Shown here: positions 1 to 8,736 of the stretch, in pieces | Position numbering within the stretch: position 1 is the first letter of the stretch | Layout of the letters: each line of letters begins with the position of its first letter | From: an uncultured Methylocystaceae bacterium | Lineage (GTDB): Bacteria; Pseudomonadota; Alphaproteobacteria; Rhizobiales; Beijerinckiaceae | DNA length: 64,000 nt | Assembly: GCA_937870755.1 (NCBI GenBank) | Contig: CALMZV010000019.1 | Span: 24,968 to 88,967 of the forward strand | Direction: 5' to 3' | Position numbers and translations under genes: made by a program | The notes under the pieces: model-generated | The model's database searches: none | The model's input: the letters and a program-made list of their open reading frames with translations, nothing else | What the model was told of the DNA's origin: nothing

Positions 1-317
1 GTTTCGCGCCGGAGGTGAAACGGCGTCTGGGCGAACCCTACGTCTCCACGCGGGCCGACGTGCGCAAGGCCAAGAACGAACCGGGCTCCGGCCTCGGCCT
101 CGGCCTGTTCATCGCCAAGACCCTGCTGGAGCGCTCGGGCGCGCATGTGTCGGTCGACAACCGCGCGGAACCCGAAACCGGCGCTTCGATCCGCATCGTC
201 TGGCCGCGCGCGGCGTTTGAAACCGCCGCCGACGCGGGCGAGGGTGCGCGCTGGGAACCGGATGCGCAGGAGGCGCTTGACGGGGTGAGCCAAACCCGTG
301 AAAAGGCGGTCCCATGA
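1..317 (+). CDS. ActS/PrrB/RegB-type redox sensor histidine kinase, C-terminal fragment
   Basis: This is the 3' end of a gene that begins before the window, read in the frame that starts at base 3. The encoded tail has the GEPYVSTR stretch and the GSGLGLGLFIAKTLLERSGA block. The second is the G-box of a HATPase_c domain, and both are typical of RegB/PrrB/ActS kinases, which sense redox through a membrane quinone/cysteine module and phosphorylate RegA/PrrA/ActR. That sensor part lies outside the window. The family call is supported by the next gene, an ActR-type regulator whose ATG overlaps this stop codon (ATGA at 314-317). About 40 poorly conserved residues follow the ATPase domain. Confidence 0.85.
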   Translation, partial: FAPEVKRRLGEPYVSTRADVRKAKNEPGSGLGLGLFIAKTLLERSGAHVSVDNRAEPETGASIRIVWPRAAFETAADAGEGARWEPDAQEALDGVSQTREKAVP

Positions 318-892
318 CCTTGGACGGACGCGCGCCGGAAGCGCCCCCCCTGTCGGACGGCGGCGGAACAGACAAAAGTCTGCTCATCGTCGACGACGAC
401 GCCGCTTTTCTCGGTCGCCTCGCGCGCGCGATGGAATCGCGCGGCTATGCGGTGCGCACGGCCAGGTCCGTCGCCGAAGGACTGAGCGAGGTGGAGCGGG
501 CGGCGCCGGCCTTTGCGGTCATCGATATGCGGCTCGGCGACGGCAACGGTCTCGACATCATTTCGGAACTGAAGAAGCGCCGCCCGGATGCGCGCGGCGT
601 CATTCTCACCGGCTACGGCAACATCGCCACCGCGGTGACGGCCGTCAAACTCGGCGCCTTCGACTACCTCGCCAAACCGGCCGACGCCGACGAGATCGAC
701 GCGGCCCTGCGCTCGGTCGACCTCGATCACGCGCAACTGCCCGAAAACCCCATGTCGGCCGACCGCGTCCGTTGGGAGCACATCCAGCGCGTCTACGAAC
801 TGTGCGGCCGCAACGTGTCGGAAACCGCGCGTCGGTTGAACATGCACCGGCGCACCCTTCAGCGCATTCTCGCCAAACGCGCGCCGCGCTAG
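314..892 (+). CDS. actR: ActR/PrrA/RegA-family redox response regulator
   Basis: 192 residues. Response regulator that couples redox state, through the adjacent kinase, to transcription of respiration, carbon and nitrogen fixation or photosynthesis genes in alphaproteobacteria (family knowledge). A receiver domain (about 21-135) shows the acidic triad DDD at 27-29, the phospho-acceptor D71 in VIDMRLGDGNG, the T/S switch region ILTGYG and K121 in YLAKP. A short linker leads to a FIS-type helix-turn-helix (about 152-188: CGRNVSETARRLNMHRRTLQ), nearly invariant in RegA/PrrA/ActR. The start overlaps the kinase stop by four bases, so the pair is translationally coupled. The TAG stop lies inside the CTAG end of an intergenic repeat. 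Confidence 0.93.
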   Translation: MTLDGRAPEAPPLSDGGGTDKSLLIVDDDAAFLGRLARAMESRGYAVRTARSVAEGLSEVERAAPAFAVIDMRLGDGNGLDIISELKKRRPDARGVILTGYGNIATAVTAVKLGAFDYLAKPADADEIDAALRSVDLDHAQLPENPMSADRVRWEHIQRVYELCGRNVSETARRLNMHRRTLQRILAKRAPR

Positions 893-993
893 AGCAGGTA
901 GCTTCCGATGGAAGCCGAAGCGATGCTCCGTTTTCTGTTCTGACGCGTTTTCTTCACGCGAACCGGCATCCGTTTCACTTGAAAGCGCTCTAG
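889..993. repeat. Intergenic CTAGAGC-bounded repeat element
   Basis: The 105-base block begins with CTAGAGC (889-895) and ends with its inverse GCTCTAG (987-993). Inside are a perfect hairpin (GCTTCC-GAT-GGAAGC, 901-915) and the segment GCGTTTTCTTCACGCGAACC. Read on the minus strand it resembles small dispersed intergenic repeats that I remember from Hyphomicrobiales genomes; this is recollection, not a search. A shorter related copy lies at 53046-53075. The TAG stops of both flanking convergent genes sit inside its CTAG ends. It could also act as a bidirectional terminator. Confidence 0.6.
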
Positions 994-1475
994 TCCATGA
1001 ACCCGCCCCAGTCGGGGTCATGCAGCCCGTACAGGCGGCCGGCCGCCAGCCGCGCGAACCGCAACAGCATCGACCTGCGGGTGGCGGCCTGGAGTCTGTG
1101 TTCGGGCGCCGCGCGCGCCAGCGAGGCGCCGTAGGCGTCCGCAACGATCAGCCCGGCGTCGGCCGGCAGAATATCCAGCGGCGTCGAAAGGTCGACGGCG
1201 AAATAGAGCGCATCGCAATAGTCGCGATAGTCGGGCCATTTGCGGTCGGCGCGGAAGTCGGCGACACACGACTTGATTTCGACGATCTGGATCGACCCGT
1301 CGGGCGAGAGCGTCATGAGATCGGCGCGCCGGCCGTTCGGCAGCGCCACTTCGTCGAGCGTCGCCAGGCCCGCCGCCCCGAACATGCGCCGCACCCCGCG
1401 CGCGATGGCGCGCGCGGCCTCCGACTGGCGCCCGTCGGGCGGGGGAAGGATTGAAGTCGGGCGGGCGCGTTCCAT
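990..1475 (-). CDS. mmcB: MmcB-family DNA repair protein
   Basis: 161 residues from the ATG at 1475. MmcB (DUF1052) is a restriction-endonuclease-fold protein of alphaproteobacteria, reported in Caulobacter as a DNA-damage-tolerance protein (family knowledge). The sequence has the expected core: VALPNGRRADLMTLSPDG, then IQIVEIKSCVADFRADRKWP, which gives the D...ExK pattern of PD-(D/E)xK nucleases, then DYRDYCDALYFAVD. An ATG at 1502 would add nine residues and cannot be excluded. The gene converges on actR, with only the small repeat between them, and its TAG stop lies in the repeat end. Confidence 0.88.
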   Translation of the reverse strand: MERARPTSILPPPDGRQSEAARAIARGVRRMFGAAGLATLDEVALPNGRRADLMTLSPDGSIQIVEIKSCVADFRADRKWPDYRDYCDALYFAVDLSTPLDILPADAGLIVADAYGASLARAAPEHRLQAATRRSMLLRFARLAAGRLYGLHDPDWGGFMD

Positions 1476-1607
1476 GTCTCGGCCGGCGATCGGAGCGCGC
1501 ATCCTAACCCCGTGCGCGCGCCGGCCCAAATCGCCCCGTTGCGAGCCACCGCGCGGAAACATCGGGCGAATTCGCGTCCGGCCGCGCGCCCGGGCGTGGC
1601 GGCGAGG

Positions 1608-1636
1608 TTGACATTTCCGCGCCAATCCGGTCGTTG
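1608..1636 (+). promoter_or_regulatory. Candidate promoter upstream of the MBOAT gene
   Basis: The 272-base gap between the divergent mmcB and MBOAT genes holds a perfect -35 hexamer TTGACA at 1608-1613. A 17-base spacer leads to TCGTTG, a poor -10. Alphaproteobacterial promoters often have weak -10 boxes, so this is only a plausible assignment. Nothing else in 1476-1747 stands out. Confidence 0.3.
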
Positions 1637-1747
1637 CTCAGCCGTCGGCCCTGCGCCGCGCGGAGCCTCGCGCATCGCGCGGGCCCCCGTTTTCAGACGT
1701 TCCGGAACCCGCATCGCGCCGGGTTCGAGGCCCAAACCCGACGGTTC

Positions 1748-3220
1748 ATGCTTTTCACATCGCCAGAATTTCTGTTCGCCTTTCTGCCGGTCGTCTATGT
1801 CGGCTTTCTGGCGCTGAAACGGTTCGCCGGCCATCGCGCGATCGTCAGCTGGCTCATCGTCGCCTCCATGGTGTTCTACGCCTGGTGGAGCCCGCGCTTT
1901 CTTGTGCTGCTCGTGGCCTCCATGTGCGTCAACTATGTCGCCGGCCTGGCCATCGAGCGCAGCTTCGGCTTCAACCGCAAGGCGATCGCCGCGGCCGTCA
2001 TCGTCGCAAACCTGGCGGTGCTCGGCTGGTTCAAATACGCCAACTTCTTTCTGGACGTCGCCGCCGACATCGGGGTCGCGCCGCGCACCGCGCTCGACAT
2101 CATCCTGCCGCTCGGCATCTCGTTCTTCACCTTCCAGAAAATCGCCTATATCGCCGACATCTACAAAGGCGTGGCGCGCTCGGCCGGCTTTCTCGATTTC
2201 GCGCTGTTCGTGTTCTTCTTCCCGCAGCTGATCGCGGGCCCCATCGTCCATCATGCGGAAGTCACCCCGCAGTTCATGAAACTGGGCCATCTGCCGCGAG
2301 ATAAGGACAGGACGCTCGAAAACCTCGGCGTCGGCTTCACCATCGCGCTGATCGGCCTGTTCAAGAAAGTGGTCATCGCCGATCAGATCGCGCGCTACGC
2401 GTCGCCCGTTTATGCATCGGCGACCAGCGCCCCCGGCGTCGGCGCGCTTCTGGCATGGCAGGGCGCGCTTTGCTACACGGTGCAGCTCTATTTCGATTTC
2501 TCCGGCTATTCCGACATGGCGATCGGGCTGGCGCGCATGTTCGGCGTGCGCTTTCCGCCGAACTTCAATTCGCCCTATCGCGCGGCCGACATCATCGACT
2601 TCTGGCGGCGCTGGCACATGACGCTGTCGCGCTTCCTGCGCGATTACGTCTACATCGCGCTCGGCGGCAATCGCGGCGGCGAGGCGCGGCGCTACGTCAA
2701 TCTCATGGCGACCATGCTGCTCGGCGGCCTCTGGCACGGCGCTGGCTGGACCTTCATCGTCTGGGGCGCGCTGCACGGCTTTTACCTGCTCTGCAACCAC
2801 GCATGGCGGCGCTGGAGCCCGTGGCGCATGCCAGCGCCGCTGGGCTGGACGCTGACCATGCTGGCGGTCGTCGTGGCGTGGGTGCTGTTTCGCGCGACCG
2901 ACATGGCGAGCGCGCTGGCCATTCTCAAAGGTATGACCGGCGTCAACGGCGTATGGACGCCGGCGCTGGCCGCGCACGAAACGCCCCAGGCGCTCGCAAG
3001 CGCGCTGGCGCTGATCGCGCTCTGCGTCGTTCTGCCGAATTCGCAGCAGATCATGCGCGCCTTCGACCCCACGCTCGGCGAGGTCGATGCGCGCGGACGC
3101 TGGCAGTTGCCGCTCGCCTGGACGCCGTCCAAAAGGTGGGCGGCCGCGTTCGGCGCGGTCGTGGTCGCGGTGCTGCTCCTGTCGTGGGAGCATTCCGAAT
3201 TCCTCTATTTCAACTTCTAG
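1748..3220 (+). CDS. MBOAT-family O-acyltransferase (AlgI-like)
   Basis: 490 residues, polytopic membrane protein. MBOAT proteins of the AlgI/DltB type move acyl groups across or at the inner membrane onto polysaccharides or other envelope polymers. Family marks are the N-terminal MLFTSPEFLFAFLPVVY, the RFFPQLIAGPIV-like block (FVFFFPQLIAGPIVHH), the central FWRRWHMTLSRFLRDYVYI and the histidine region GGLWHGAGWTFIVWGALHG (about 327-345) with the active-site histidines. The ATG at 1748 was chosen over an in-frame start at 1634 because homologues begin with this hydrophobic segment. The SGNH-like partner starts three bases after the stop, as in AlgI/AlgJ pairs. The acceptor is unknown. Confidence 0.9.
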   Translation: MLFTSPEFLFAFLPVVYVGFLALKRFAGHRAIVSWLIVASMVFYAWWSPRFLVLLVASMCVNYVAGLAIERSFGFNRKAIAAAVIVANLAVLGWFKYANFFLDVAADIGVAPRTALDIILPLGISFFTFQKIAYIADIYKGVARSAGFLDFALFVFFFPQLIAGPIVHHAEVTPQFMKLGHLPRDKDRTLENLGVGFTIALIGLFKKVVIADQIARYASPVYASATSAPGVGALLAWQGALCYTVQLYFDFSGYSDMAIGLARMFGVRFPPNFNSPYRAADIIDFWRRWHMTLSRFLRDYVYIALGGNRGGEARRYVNLMATMLLGGLWHGAGWTFIVWGALHGFYLLCNHAWRRWSPWRMPAPLGWTLTMLAVVVAWVLFRATDMASALAILKGMTGVNGVWTPALAAHETPQALASALALIALCVVLPNSQQIMRAFDPTLGEVDARGRWQLPLAWTPSKRWAAAFGAVVVAVLLLSWEHSEFLYFNF

Positions 3221-3223
3221 CCG

Positions 3224-4408
3224 ATGCGCGCCTATCTGCTCACCCTCGTCGCCGCCGCGCTCGCGCTCCTCCTGCTGATCGGGACTTTTCAGGTCGCCGT
3301 CGACGGCCTCGGCCTGTTCGGCACGCGGCTCGTGCCGACGGGCCTGTTCCCGAAGGATTTCCGCATCGACGCCGGCGGCGACGACCGGCTGGCGAAATCG
3401 CTGGAGATCGCGCGCCCGCGCGGCGATCTCGATGTGGCGTTCGTCGGCTCCTCGCGCGTGCAGTTTTCGTTCGACCCGCGGGCGCTTGCGAATGCGCGCG
3501 GCTACAACGCCGCCGTGCGCGGCGGCCGCATGATCGAAAACGGCTGGGTCGTTCGCGAACTGCTCGAACGCGGGCCGAAAGTCCGGCGCATCGTCTGGAA
3601 CATCGATTTCTGGGAGAATTTCGGCGGCGACGAAATCTTTCTCGATCCGAAATCCTCGCCGTTCCTCCACCCGCGGCCGGTTCTGTCGACGCTGCGGTTG
3701 TTGTTCTCCTACGACATGGTTCGCCGTAACGTGAACGCGCTGGAACGCGCGGCGCGCGGCAAGCTGCGCCACGTCTACACGACCGACGGCTTCCTGCGCG
3801 TGGAGAACGCCGCGATCCACGCGCCGATCGATTTCGTCGCCATGCCCAGCCTGCGCAACTATCTCGACAAGTCGCTCGTCTCGCAGCGCGCGCGATTCAA
3901 CGCCAATCTCGTGCGCGGCCTCTCGGCGATGCAGTCGGCGTTGGAGGAGGCCAGGGCGCGCGGCGTCGATGTCGATGTCGTGATGTTGCCCGAACACGCA
4001 GCGCGGCTCGCCCTCTATCGGGAAGCCGGCCTTTGGCCGCAGTGGGAGGAATGGAAGCAGGAGACTGCCGCCATGATCGCGCGCGCGCGACAGGCGCCCG
4101 GCGCAGGCCGCATCGCGGCGTGGGATTTCACCGCGCTCGGACCGGTCAACACCGCGACTTTTCCGCCCGAGCAGTACGGCCATCCTTATTTCTTCGAAAC
4201 GCTGCACGTGCGCCCGAGCGTGGCGAAAAAGGCGTTCGCGCGCATCACGGGCGCGCCGGACGCCGAGGCCGATTTCGGCCGGCCGCTCGAAGAGAGCCTG
4301 AGCGCGGATGCGCGCGCGAAGGAGCGCGCAGATCTCGCCGCATGGATGGAGGCCCATCCCGCCGAGGTCGCCGACATCAAGTTGCTGGTGGAAGGTCTCA
4401 AGAAGTGA
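3224..4408 (+). CDS. SGNH-like envelope protein partnered with the MBOAT transferase
   Basis: 394 residues with one N-terminal membrane anchor (about 4-24); the rest is predicted periplasmic. The GSSRVQFSFDP block after a hydrophobic strand resembles block I of SGNH/GDSL-fold proteins that accompany MBOAT transferases. A late YFFETLHVRP segment could supply the C-terminal histidine of such a fold, although the usual DxxH is not present as such. By context it probably receives the acyl group from the MBOAT protein or transfers it to the final acceptor, like AlgJ/AlgX/PatB. That function is inferred. The stop abuts the stop of the convergent GMC gene with no gap. Confidence 0.65.
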   Translation: MRAYLLTLVAAALALLLLIGTFQVAVDGLGLFGTRLVPTGLFPKDFRIDAGGDDRLAKSLEIARPRGDLDVAFVGSSRVQFSFDPRALANARGYNAAVRGGRMIENGWVVRELLERGPKVRRIVWNIDFWENFGGDEIFLDPKSSPFLHPRPVLSTLRLLFSYDMVRRNVNALERAARGKLRHVYTTDGFLRVENAAIHAPIDFVAMPSLRNYLDKSLVSQRARFNANLVRGLSAMQSALEEARARGVDVDVVMLPEHAARLALYREAGLWPQWEEWKQETAAMIARARQAPGAGRIAAWDFTALGPVNTATFPPEQYGHPYFFETLHVRPSVAKKAFARITGAPDAEADFGRPLEESLSADARAKERADLAAWMEAHPAEVADIKLLVEGLKK

Positions 4409-6013
4409 TTAGCGCGCGTCGGCGCGCATCATCTCGGCGGCTTTTTCCGCGATCATCATCGTCGGCGAGTTTGTGTTGCCGGACGTGATCGCCGGCATGA
4501 CAGAGGCGTCGGCGATGCGCAGGCCCGCAAGCCCGATCACCGACAATCGTTCGTCCACCACCGCCAGCCTGTCGTCGCGCCGGCCCATGCGCGCCGTGCC
4601 CACGGGATGGAAGATGGTTGTGGAGGTGTCGCCTGCCGCATGGGCGAGTTCCTCATCCGAGACGAGATGCGCGCCGGGCTTGTATTCCTGCGGCTTGTAG
4701 GGTGCGAGCGCGGGCGCCGAGACGACGCGCCGCGCCAGCCGCAGCGAGTCGGCCGCGACCTTCCGGTCGGCCTCCGTCGACAGATAGTTGGGCCGGATGA
4801 CCGGCGCATCGTCGGGCGCGGCCGAGCGCGCATGGATCGACCCGCGGCTCGTGGGGCGCAGATTGCACACGCTGACCGTGATCGCGTTGAACGGATGCAG
4901 CGGGTCGCCGAACTTGTCGAGCGACAGCGGCTGGATATGGAATTCGACGTTGGGCGTCGCGAACTCCGGCGCGGACCGCGTGAAGGCGCCGAGTTGCGAA
5001 GGCGCCATCGTCATCGGCCCGCGCCGGCGCAGCGCAAATTGCAGCCCCATGCCGGCGCGTTTGATCAGCGAGGCGTATTCCGTATTCAGCGTGCGCGTGT
5101 TCTCGACGCTGAAGATCGGGCGTATCTGCAAATGATCCTGCAGGTTTTCGCCCACGCCCGCGCGCTCGTGCGCCGCCTCGACGCCGATCTCGCGCAGGCG
5201 TTCGCCCGCGCCCACGCCCGAACGTTCGAGAATGGCGGGCGTCGCCACGCTGCCGGCCGCCAGCACGATCTCGCGTCGCGCCCGCCAGGTTTTCTCCACC
5301 CCATGCTGGCGAAAGACGACCCCGGTCGCGCGTCCGTCCGCAATCGTCACGCGGTCGATCAGCGCATGCAGTTCGAGCCGCAGATTGGGCCGCCTGAGTG
5401 CGGGTTTGAGAAAGCCGCGCGCCGCCGACCAGCGCAGTCCCGCCTTCTGGTTGATGTCGAAATAGTTGCAGCCTTCGTTCGTGCCGGTGTTGAAATCCGT
5501 CACGCGCGGAATGCCGGATTGTTCGGCCGCGTCGATGAACCGGTCGAGAATTTCCCAGCGCATGCGTGGTGTTTCCACGCGCCACTCGCCGCCCGCGCCG
5601 TGCAGCTTGCTCGCGCCGCCGTAGTAGTCTTCCTGCCGCAGGAAATACGGCAGCACGTCGTCCCAACCCCAGCCCGCAAGGCCCATCTGGCGCCAGCCGT
5701 CGTAGTCCGCGCTCTGTCCGCGCATGTAGATCATGGCGTTGATGGCCGAACATCCGCCGATCGTCTTGCCGCGCGGATAGTTGAGCGCGCGACCGTTCAG
5801 CCCCGGATCGGGCTCGGTCCTGAACAGCCAGTCGGCCCGCGGATTGCCGATGGCGAACAGGTAGCCGACCGGAATGTGGAACCAGATCCAGCGGTCGTTT
5901 CCGCCGCCCTCCAGCACGCCCACGCTGTAGCGCCCGCCTTCGCTCAGCCGATTGGCGAGCACGCAGCCGGCGGAGCCCGCGCCGCACACGATGAAGTCGA
6001 ATGTCTCTTCCAT
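4409..6013 (-). CDS. GMC-family oxidoreductase (choline dehydrogenase-like)
   Basis: 534 residues, a normal length. FAD-dependent alcohol dehydrogenase/oxidase family. The dinucleotide-binding GxGxxG is at FIVCGAGSAGCVLANRLSE (residues 8-26), followed by PRGKTIGGCSAINAMIYMRG, the GMC signature. The C-terminal part has FHPVGTARMG and IADASVMPAITSGNTN, carrying the catalytic His and the His/Asn position. No signal peptide is visible, so it is probably cytoplasmic. The substrate cannot be read from the sequence: choline, an aliphatic alcohol or polyethylene-glycol-like substrates are all possible. Between it and the next upstream minus-strand gene there are 86 bases. Confidence 0.88.
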   Translation of the reverse strand: MEETFDFIVCGAGSAGCVLANRLSEGGRYSVGVLEGGGNDRWIWFHIPVGYLFAIGNPRADWLFRTEPDPGLNGRALNYPRGKTIGGCSAINAMIYMRGQSADYDGWRQMGLAGWGWDDVLPYFLRQEDYYGGASKLHGAGGEWRVETPRMRWEILDRFIDAAEQSGIPRVTDFNTGTNEGCNYFDINQKAGLRWSAARGFLKPALRRPNLRLELHALIDRVTIADGRATGVVFRQHGVEKTWRARREIVLAAGSVATPAILERSGVGAGERLREIGVEAAHERAGVGENLQDHLQIRPIFSVENTRTLNTEYASLIKRAGMGLQFALRRRGPMTMAPSQLGAFTRSAPEFATPNVEFHIQPLSLDKFGDPLHPFNAITVSVCNLRPTSRGSIHARSAAPDDAPVIRPNYLSTEADRKVAADSLRLARRVVSAPALAPYKPQEYKPGAHLVSDEELAHAAGDTSTTIFHPVGTARMGRRDDRLAVVDERLSVIGLAGLRIADASVMPAITSGNTNSPTMMIAEKAAEMMRADAR

Positions 6014-6099
6014 GATCGCCCGCGCGCCGGCGCGCGCCCTCCCCGACCGCCGACAATCTAGCCAAATCCGGCGCGGTTGGGGACGAAATTATCGGGCGC

Positions 6100-7557
6100 T
6101 CAGATCGCCGTGCGCATCAGGTCCGAGACCACCCGCTCCAGGTCTTTCAGCGTCGCGCAGACCTGCGCCGTGTCGCAACAGGCTTCATATTTCCGCATCA
6201 CGCTGTCGCCGGTGTTCCAGCTCGACCGCGGTTCGGGATTGAGGAAGATCACGCGACGGGCGCGGTCGTGAATCTTGCGCAGAATGTCGGCGCGCGGTTC
6301 GCCGTTGTTGTTGCGCGCGTCGCCCAGAATGAGCACGGTCGTGCGATGGTCGACCTCGTCGCCGGCGAGCCGCTCGAACGTCTCCAGCGCCTCGGCGTAA
6401 TCGGTCGAACCGCCGAACCGCGACAGCGTTTCGGCCATCGCATAATCCACGTCGTTGTGCTCGAACAATTCCGTCACCTCGCCGAGGTTGCCGGAAAAGG
6501 CGAAGGAACGCACGTTCGGCAGCACTTCGTGCAGCGAATAGAGGAACATCAGCAGAAAGCGCGCGGTCTGCGAAACGGAGCCGGAGACGTCGCACAGCGC
6601 CATCACCTTCGGCCGCTCCAGCCGGCGGCGTTTCCAGACCGTGTGGAACAACAGACCATCGTACTCGATATTGGCGCGGATGGTGCGGCGAATGTCGAGC
6701 TGTCCGCGCCGCGCGATGCGCCGGCGCCGCGCGTGGAGCGCGATCAGCCGTTTCGCCATCTTGCGCACCAGCTCCTGCATGATCCTCATGTCGGAGCGGT
6801 CGATGGCGTTCAGCCGCGTGTCGGCGAGAATCTCCTCGCGCAGCTTGCGGCCGGCGTTGGCCGCGAAAATCGCGAGCTGCTTTTCCACATAATCGCGCAC
6901 TTCCTCGCGCAGCGCCGTGCGCGCCGCATGTAGTCGCTCGCCGCGCCCGCGCTCGCCCGGATCGTCCGACGCCTCGGCCGCCGCGATCACGTCGTCCACT
7001 TCCTCGACGCCCATCAGGTTCAGAATGCGCACCGCGAACATGCCGCGCTGGGTGAAGAAGCGGATGTCGTTGAGATTGACGCGCCGCGCCGCGTCCGCCA
7101 GCCGTTCCTGCAACGCCGCGCGGTCGCCGCGTTCGAGAAGATCGACAAGGCTCTCGCGCTCGGCCGGTTCGCTTTCGCCCGCGCCCATGCCCTGGCCGCT
7201 CGCCTTGCCGCTTGGCTGTCCGCCCTGTCCCTCGGCCTCTCCCTGCTGTTCGCCCTGTTCGCCGCCGGGGCTCTGGCCCTCGCCCGGCGCGCCCTTGTCG
7301 TCCTCGCCGGCCGCGCCCTGCGCGCCGCCGCCCTCCGAGAACGAGCGGAACGCGAAGAAGGAATCGAACGTTTCGAAAAACGCCTGTTTCTCGTCCACGC
7401 TCTTCGACAGCGCCTGCGCCAGACCCTGTCGCAGCAATTCGCGATCCTCGTAGCCGATCAGCGCCAGCGTGGCGCCCGCCTCGATCGCCTCCGACGTGGT
7501 GATGCGCACGTCGGCGGCGCGCAGCGCGCGGATGAAATCGCTGAGCACTTCGGTCAC
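6100..7557 (-). CDS. VWA-domain protein, CoxE-like
   Basis: 485 residues starting at a GTG (7557). The N-terminal third is helical (VRITTSEAIEAGATLALIG), followed by a low-complexity Gly/Gln/Glu-rich linker (about 75-135). The C-terminal half is a von Willebrand A domain with a MIDAS motif DVSGSVS (about residue 322) and DDFGGSTDY-like loops (RFGGSTDY). Family knowledge: CoxE/MoxR pairs act as AAA ATPase plus VWA adaptor that mature or remodel metalloenzymes. The moxR gene ends 16 bases upstream of this start, so the two form an operon. No carbon-monoxide dehydrogenase genes are nearby, so the client is unknown. Confidence 0.85.
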   Translation of the reverse strand: MTEVLSDFIRALRAADVRITTSEAIEAGATLALIGYEDRELLRQGLAQALSKSVDEKQAFFETFDSFFAFRSFSEGGGAQGAAGEDDKGAPGEGQSPGGEQGEQQGEAEGQGGQPSGKASGQGMGAGESEPAERESLVDLLERGDRAALQERLADAARRVNLNDIRFFTQRGMFAVRILNLMGVEEVDDVIAAAEASDDPGERGRGERLHAARTALREEVRDYVEKQLAIFAANAGRKLREEILADTRLNAIDRSDMRIMQELVRKMAKRLIALHARRRRIARRGQLDIRRTIRANIEYDGLLFHTVWKRRRLERPKVMALCDVSGSVSQTARFLLMFLYSLHEVLPNVRSFAFSGNLGEVTELFEHNDVDYAMAETLSRFGGSTDYAEALETFERLAGDEVDHRTTVLILGDARNNNGEPRADILRKIHDRARRVIFLNPEPRSSWNTGDSVMRKYEACCDTAQVCATLKDLERVVSDLMRTAI

Positions 7558-7572
7558 GTGTCCGACCTCACC

Positions 7573-8520
7573 TCAGTTGATCGCGCGATATTCGGCTTCC
7601 TTGTGCGCGGTCGCGATCAGCCCGCCGACTTCCGGTTCGGCTTCCACGATGTCGTCCTGATACTTCAGCAGCACGTTGAGCGTGGACCGCACGAGGTCGG
7701 GCTGCAGGTCCTTCGCGTTCAGAAGAACGAGCGTGCGCGCCCAGTCGATCGTTTCGCTCACCGCCGGCAGCTTTTTCAGGTCCAGCTTGCGCAATCCCTG
7801 CACGAACGAGACGAGTTGCGCGCGCAGGCGTGGTTCGGCCTGCGGCACGCGGCTCTTGATGATCGCCTGTTCGAGCGCCATGTCGGGGAACGGAATGTGC
7901 AGATGCAGGCAGCGCCGCTTGAGCGCGTCGCCCAGTTCGCGCTTGTTGTTGGAGGTGAGAAACACCAGCGGCGTCGTGCGCGCCTTGATCGTGCCGAGCT
8001 CGGGCACCGAGATCTGGTAGTCCGACAGAAGCTCCAGCAGGAACGCCTCGAATTCGTCGTCGGCCTTGTCGATCTCGTCGATCAGCAGCACCGCGCCATC
8101 CTTCTCCCACAGCGCCTTCAGCAGCGGGCGCGGTTCGAGAAACTCTTCGGAGAAGAACGTGTCGTCGAATTCGTGCAGCCGCCCGAGCGAGTCCTTCAGA
8201 CCTTTCGCGCCCTGCAACAGATCGCCGAGTTTCTCCTTGAGCACCTGCGTGTAGAGAAGCTGCTTGCCGTATTTCCACTCGTAGAGCGCCTTCGTCTCGT
8301 CGAGGCCTTCGTAGCATTGCAGCCGGATCAGCGGCCGCCCGGTGATGCTGGCCGCAGCCTTGGCGAGTTCTGTCTTGCCGACGCCGGGCGGCCCCTCGAT
8401 CAGCAACGGCTTGTCGAGTTCGCGACACAGATAGAGCGCGGTCGCGATGCCGGCGTCGCAGATGTAGCCGATTTCGCCGAGGCGCCCGCGAATGTCGGCG
8501 ACCGAGTCGCCGGACGTCAT
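7573..8520 (-). CDS. MoxR-family AAA+ ATPase
   Basis: 315 residues. Walker A IEGPPGVGKTE at about 41-51, Walker B AVLLIDEIDKAD at about 145, sensor 1 LVFLTSNNKRE and the arginine-finger segment ALKRRCLHLHIPFPD are all present. MoxR ATPases work with a VWA partner as chaperones for cofactor insertion or complex assembly; the partner here is the following gene. The ATG at 8520 is preceded by AGGAAA at good spacing; an in-frame ATG at 8541 is less well placed. The start faces the acyl-CoA carboxylase gene across a 216-base divergent gap. Confidence 0.9.
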   Translation of the reverse strand: MTSGDSVADIRGRLGEIGYICDAGIATALYLCRELDKPLLIEGPPGVGKTELAKAAASITGRPLIRLQCYEGLDETKALYEWKYGKQLLYTQVLKEKLGDLLQGAKGLKDSLGRLHEFDDTFFSEEFLEPRPLLKALWEKDGAVLLIDEIDKADDEFEAFLLELLSDYQISVPELGTIKARTTPLVFLTSNNKRELGDALKRRCLHLHIPFPDMALEQAIIKSRVPQAEPRLRAQLVSFVQGLRKLDLKKLPAVSETIDWARTLVLLNAKDLQPDLVRSTLNVLLKYQDDIVEAEPEVGGLIATAHKEAEYRAIN

Positions 8521-8618
8521 GTGTTTCCTGCCCTGGGTCATTTCGCCTCGCGGAACGCCTCTCGTTCTTTCGAAAATGGTTTGGCGCGGGCGCGCGGCAA
8601 AAGCAAGCGCGGCGCGCG

Positions 8619-8647
8619 TTGACCGGGCGTCGGACGCGTGATGTTCT
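8619..8647 (+). promoter_or_regulatory. Candidate promoter of the acyl-CoA carboxylase gene
   Basis: The 8521-8736 divergent gap contains TTGACC (8619-8624), then a 17-base spacer and TGTTCT (8642-8647). The match is partial. It is oriented towards the carboxylase gene. Confidence 0.25.
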
Positions 8648-8736
8648 GGAGAAAACGAGATCCGGGAGGAAAATATGCATTGCGCGCACGTGCGGCGGCA
8701 CGATTCGTCATGTCCGGTCGGCCGGAGGGGGCGCGT

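Noticed and set aside
901..915. Classic intrinsic terminator after actR
   Set aside because: The hairpin GCTTCC-GAT-GGAAGC is not followed by a T-run; it is better described as part of the repeat element.
1313..4357. Very long open frame on the minus strand (over 1000 codons)
   Set aside because: It runs antisense to the MBOAT and SGNH-like genes, is rich in Arg/His/Asp as expected for shadow frames in GC-rich DNA, and matches no family. The same applies to the long antisense frames over 9-12 kb, 19-21 kb, 36-38 kb and 56-59 kb.
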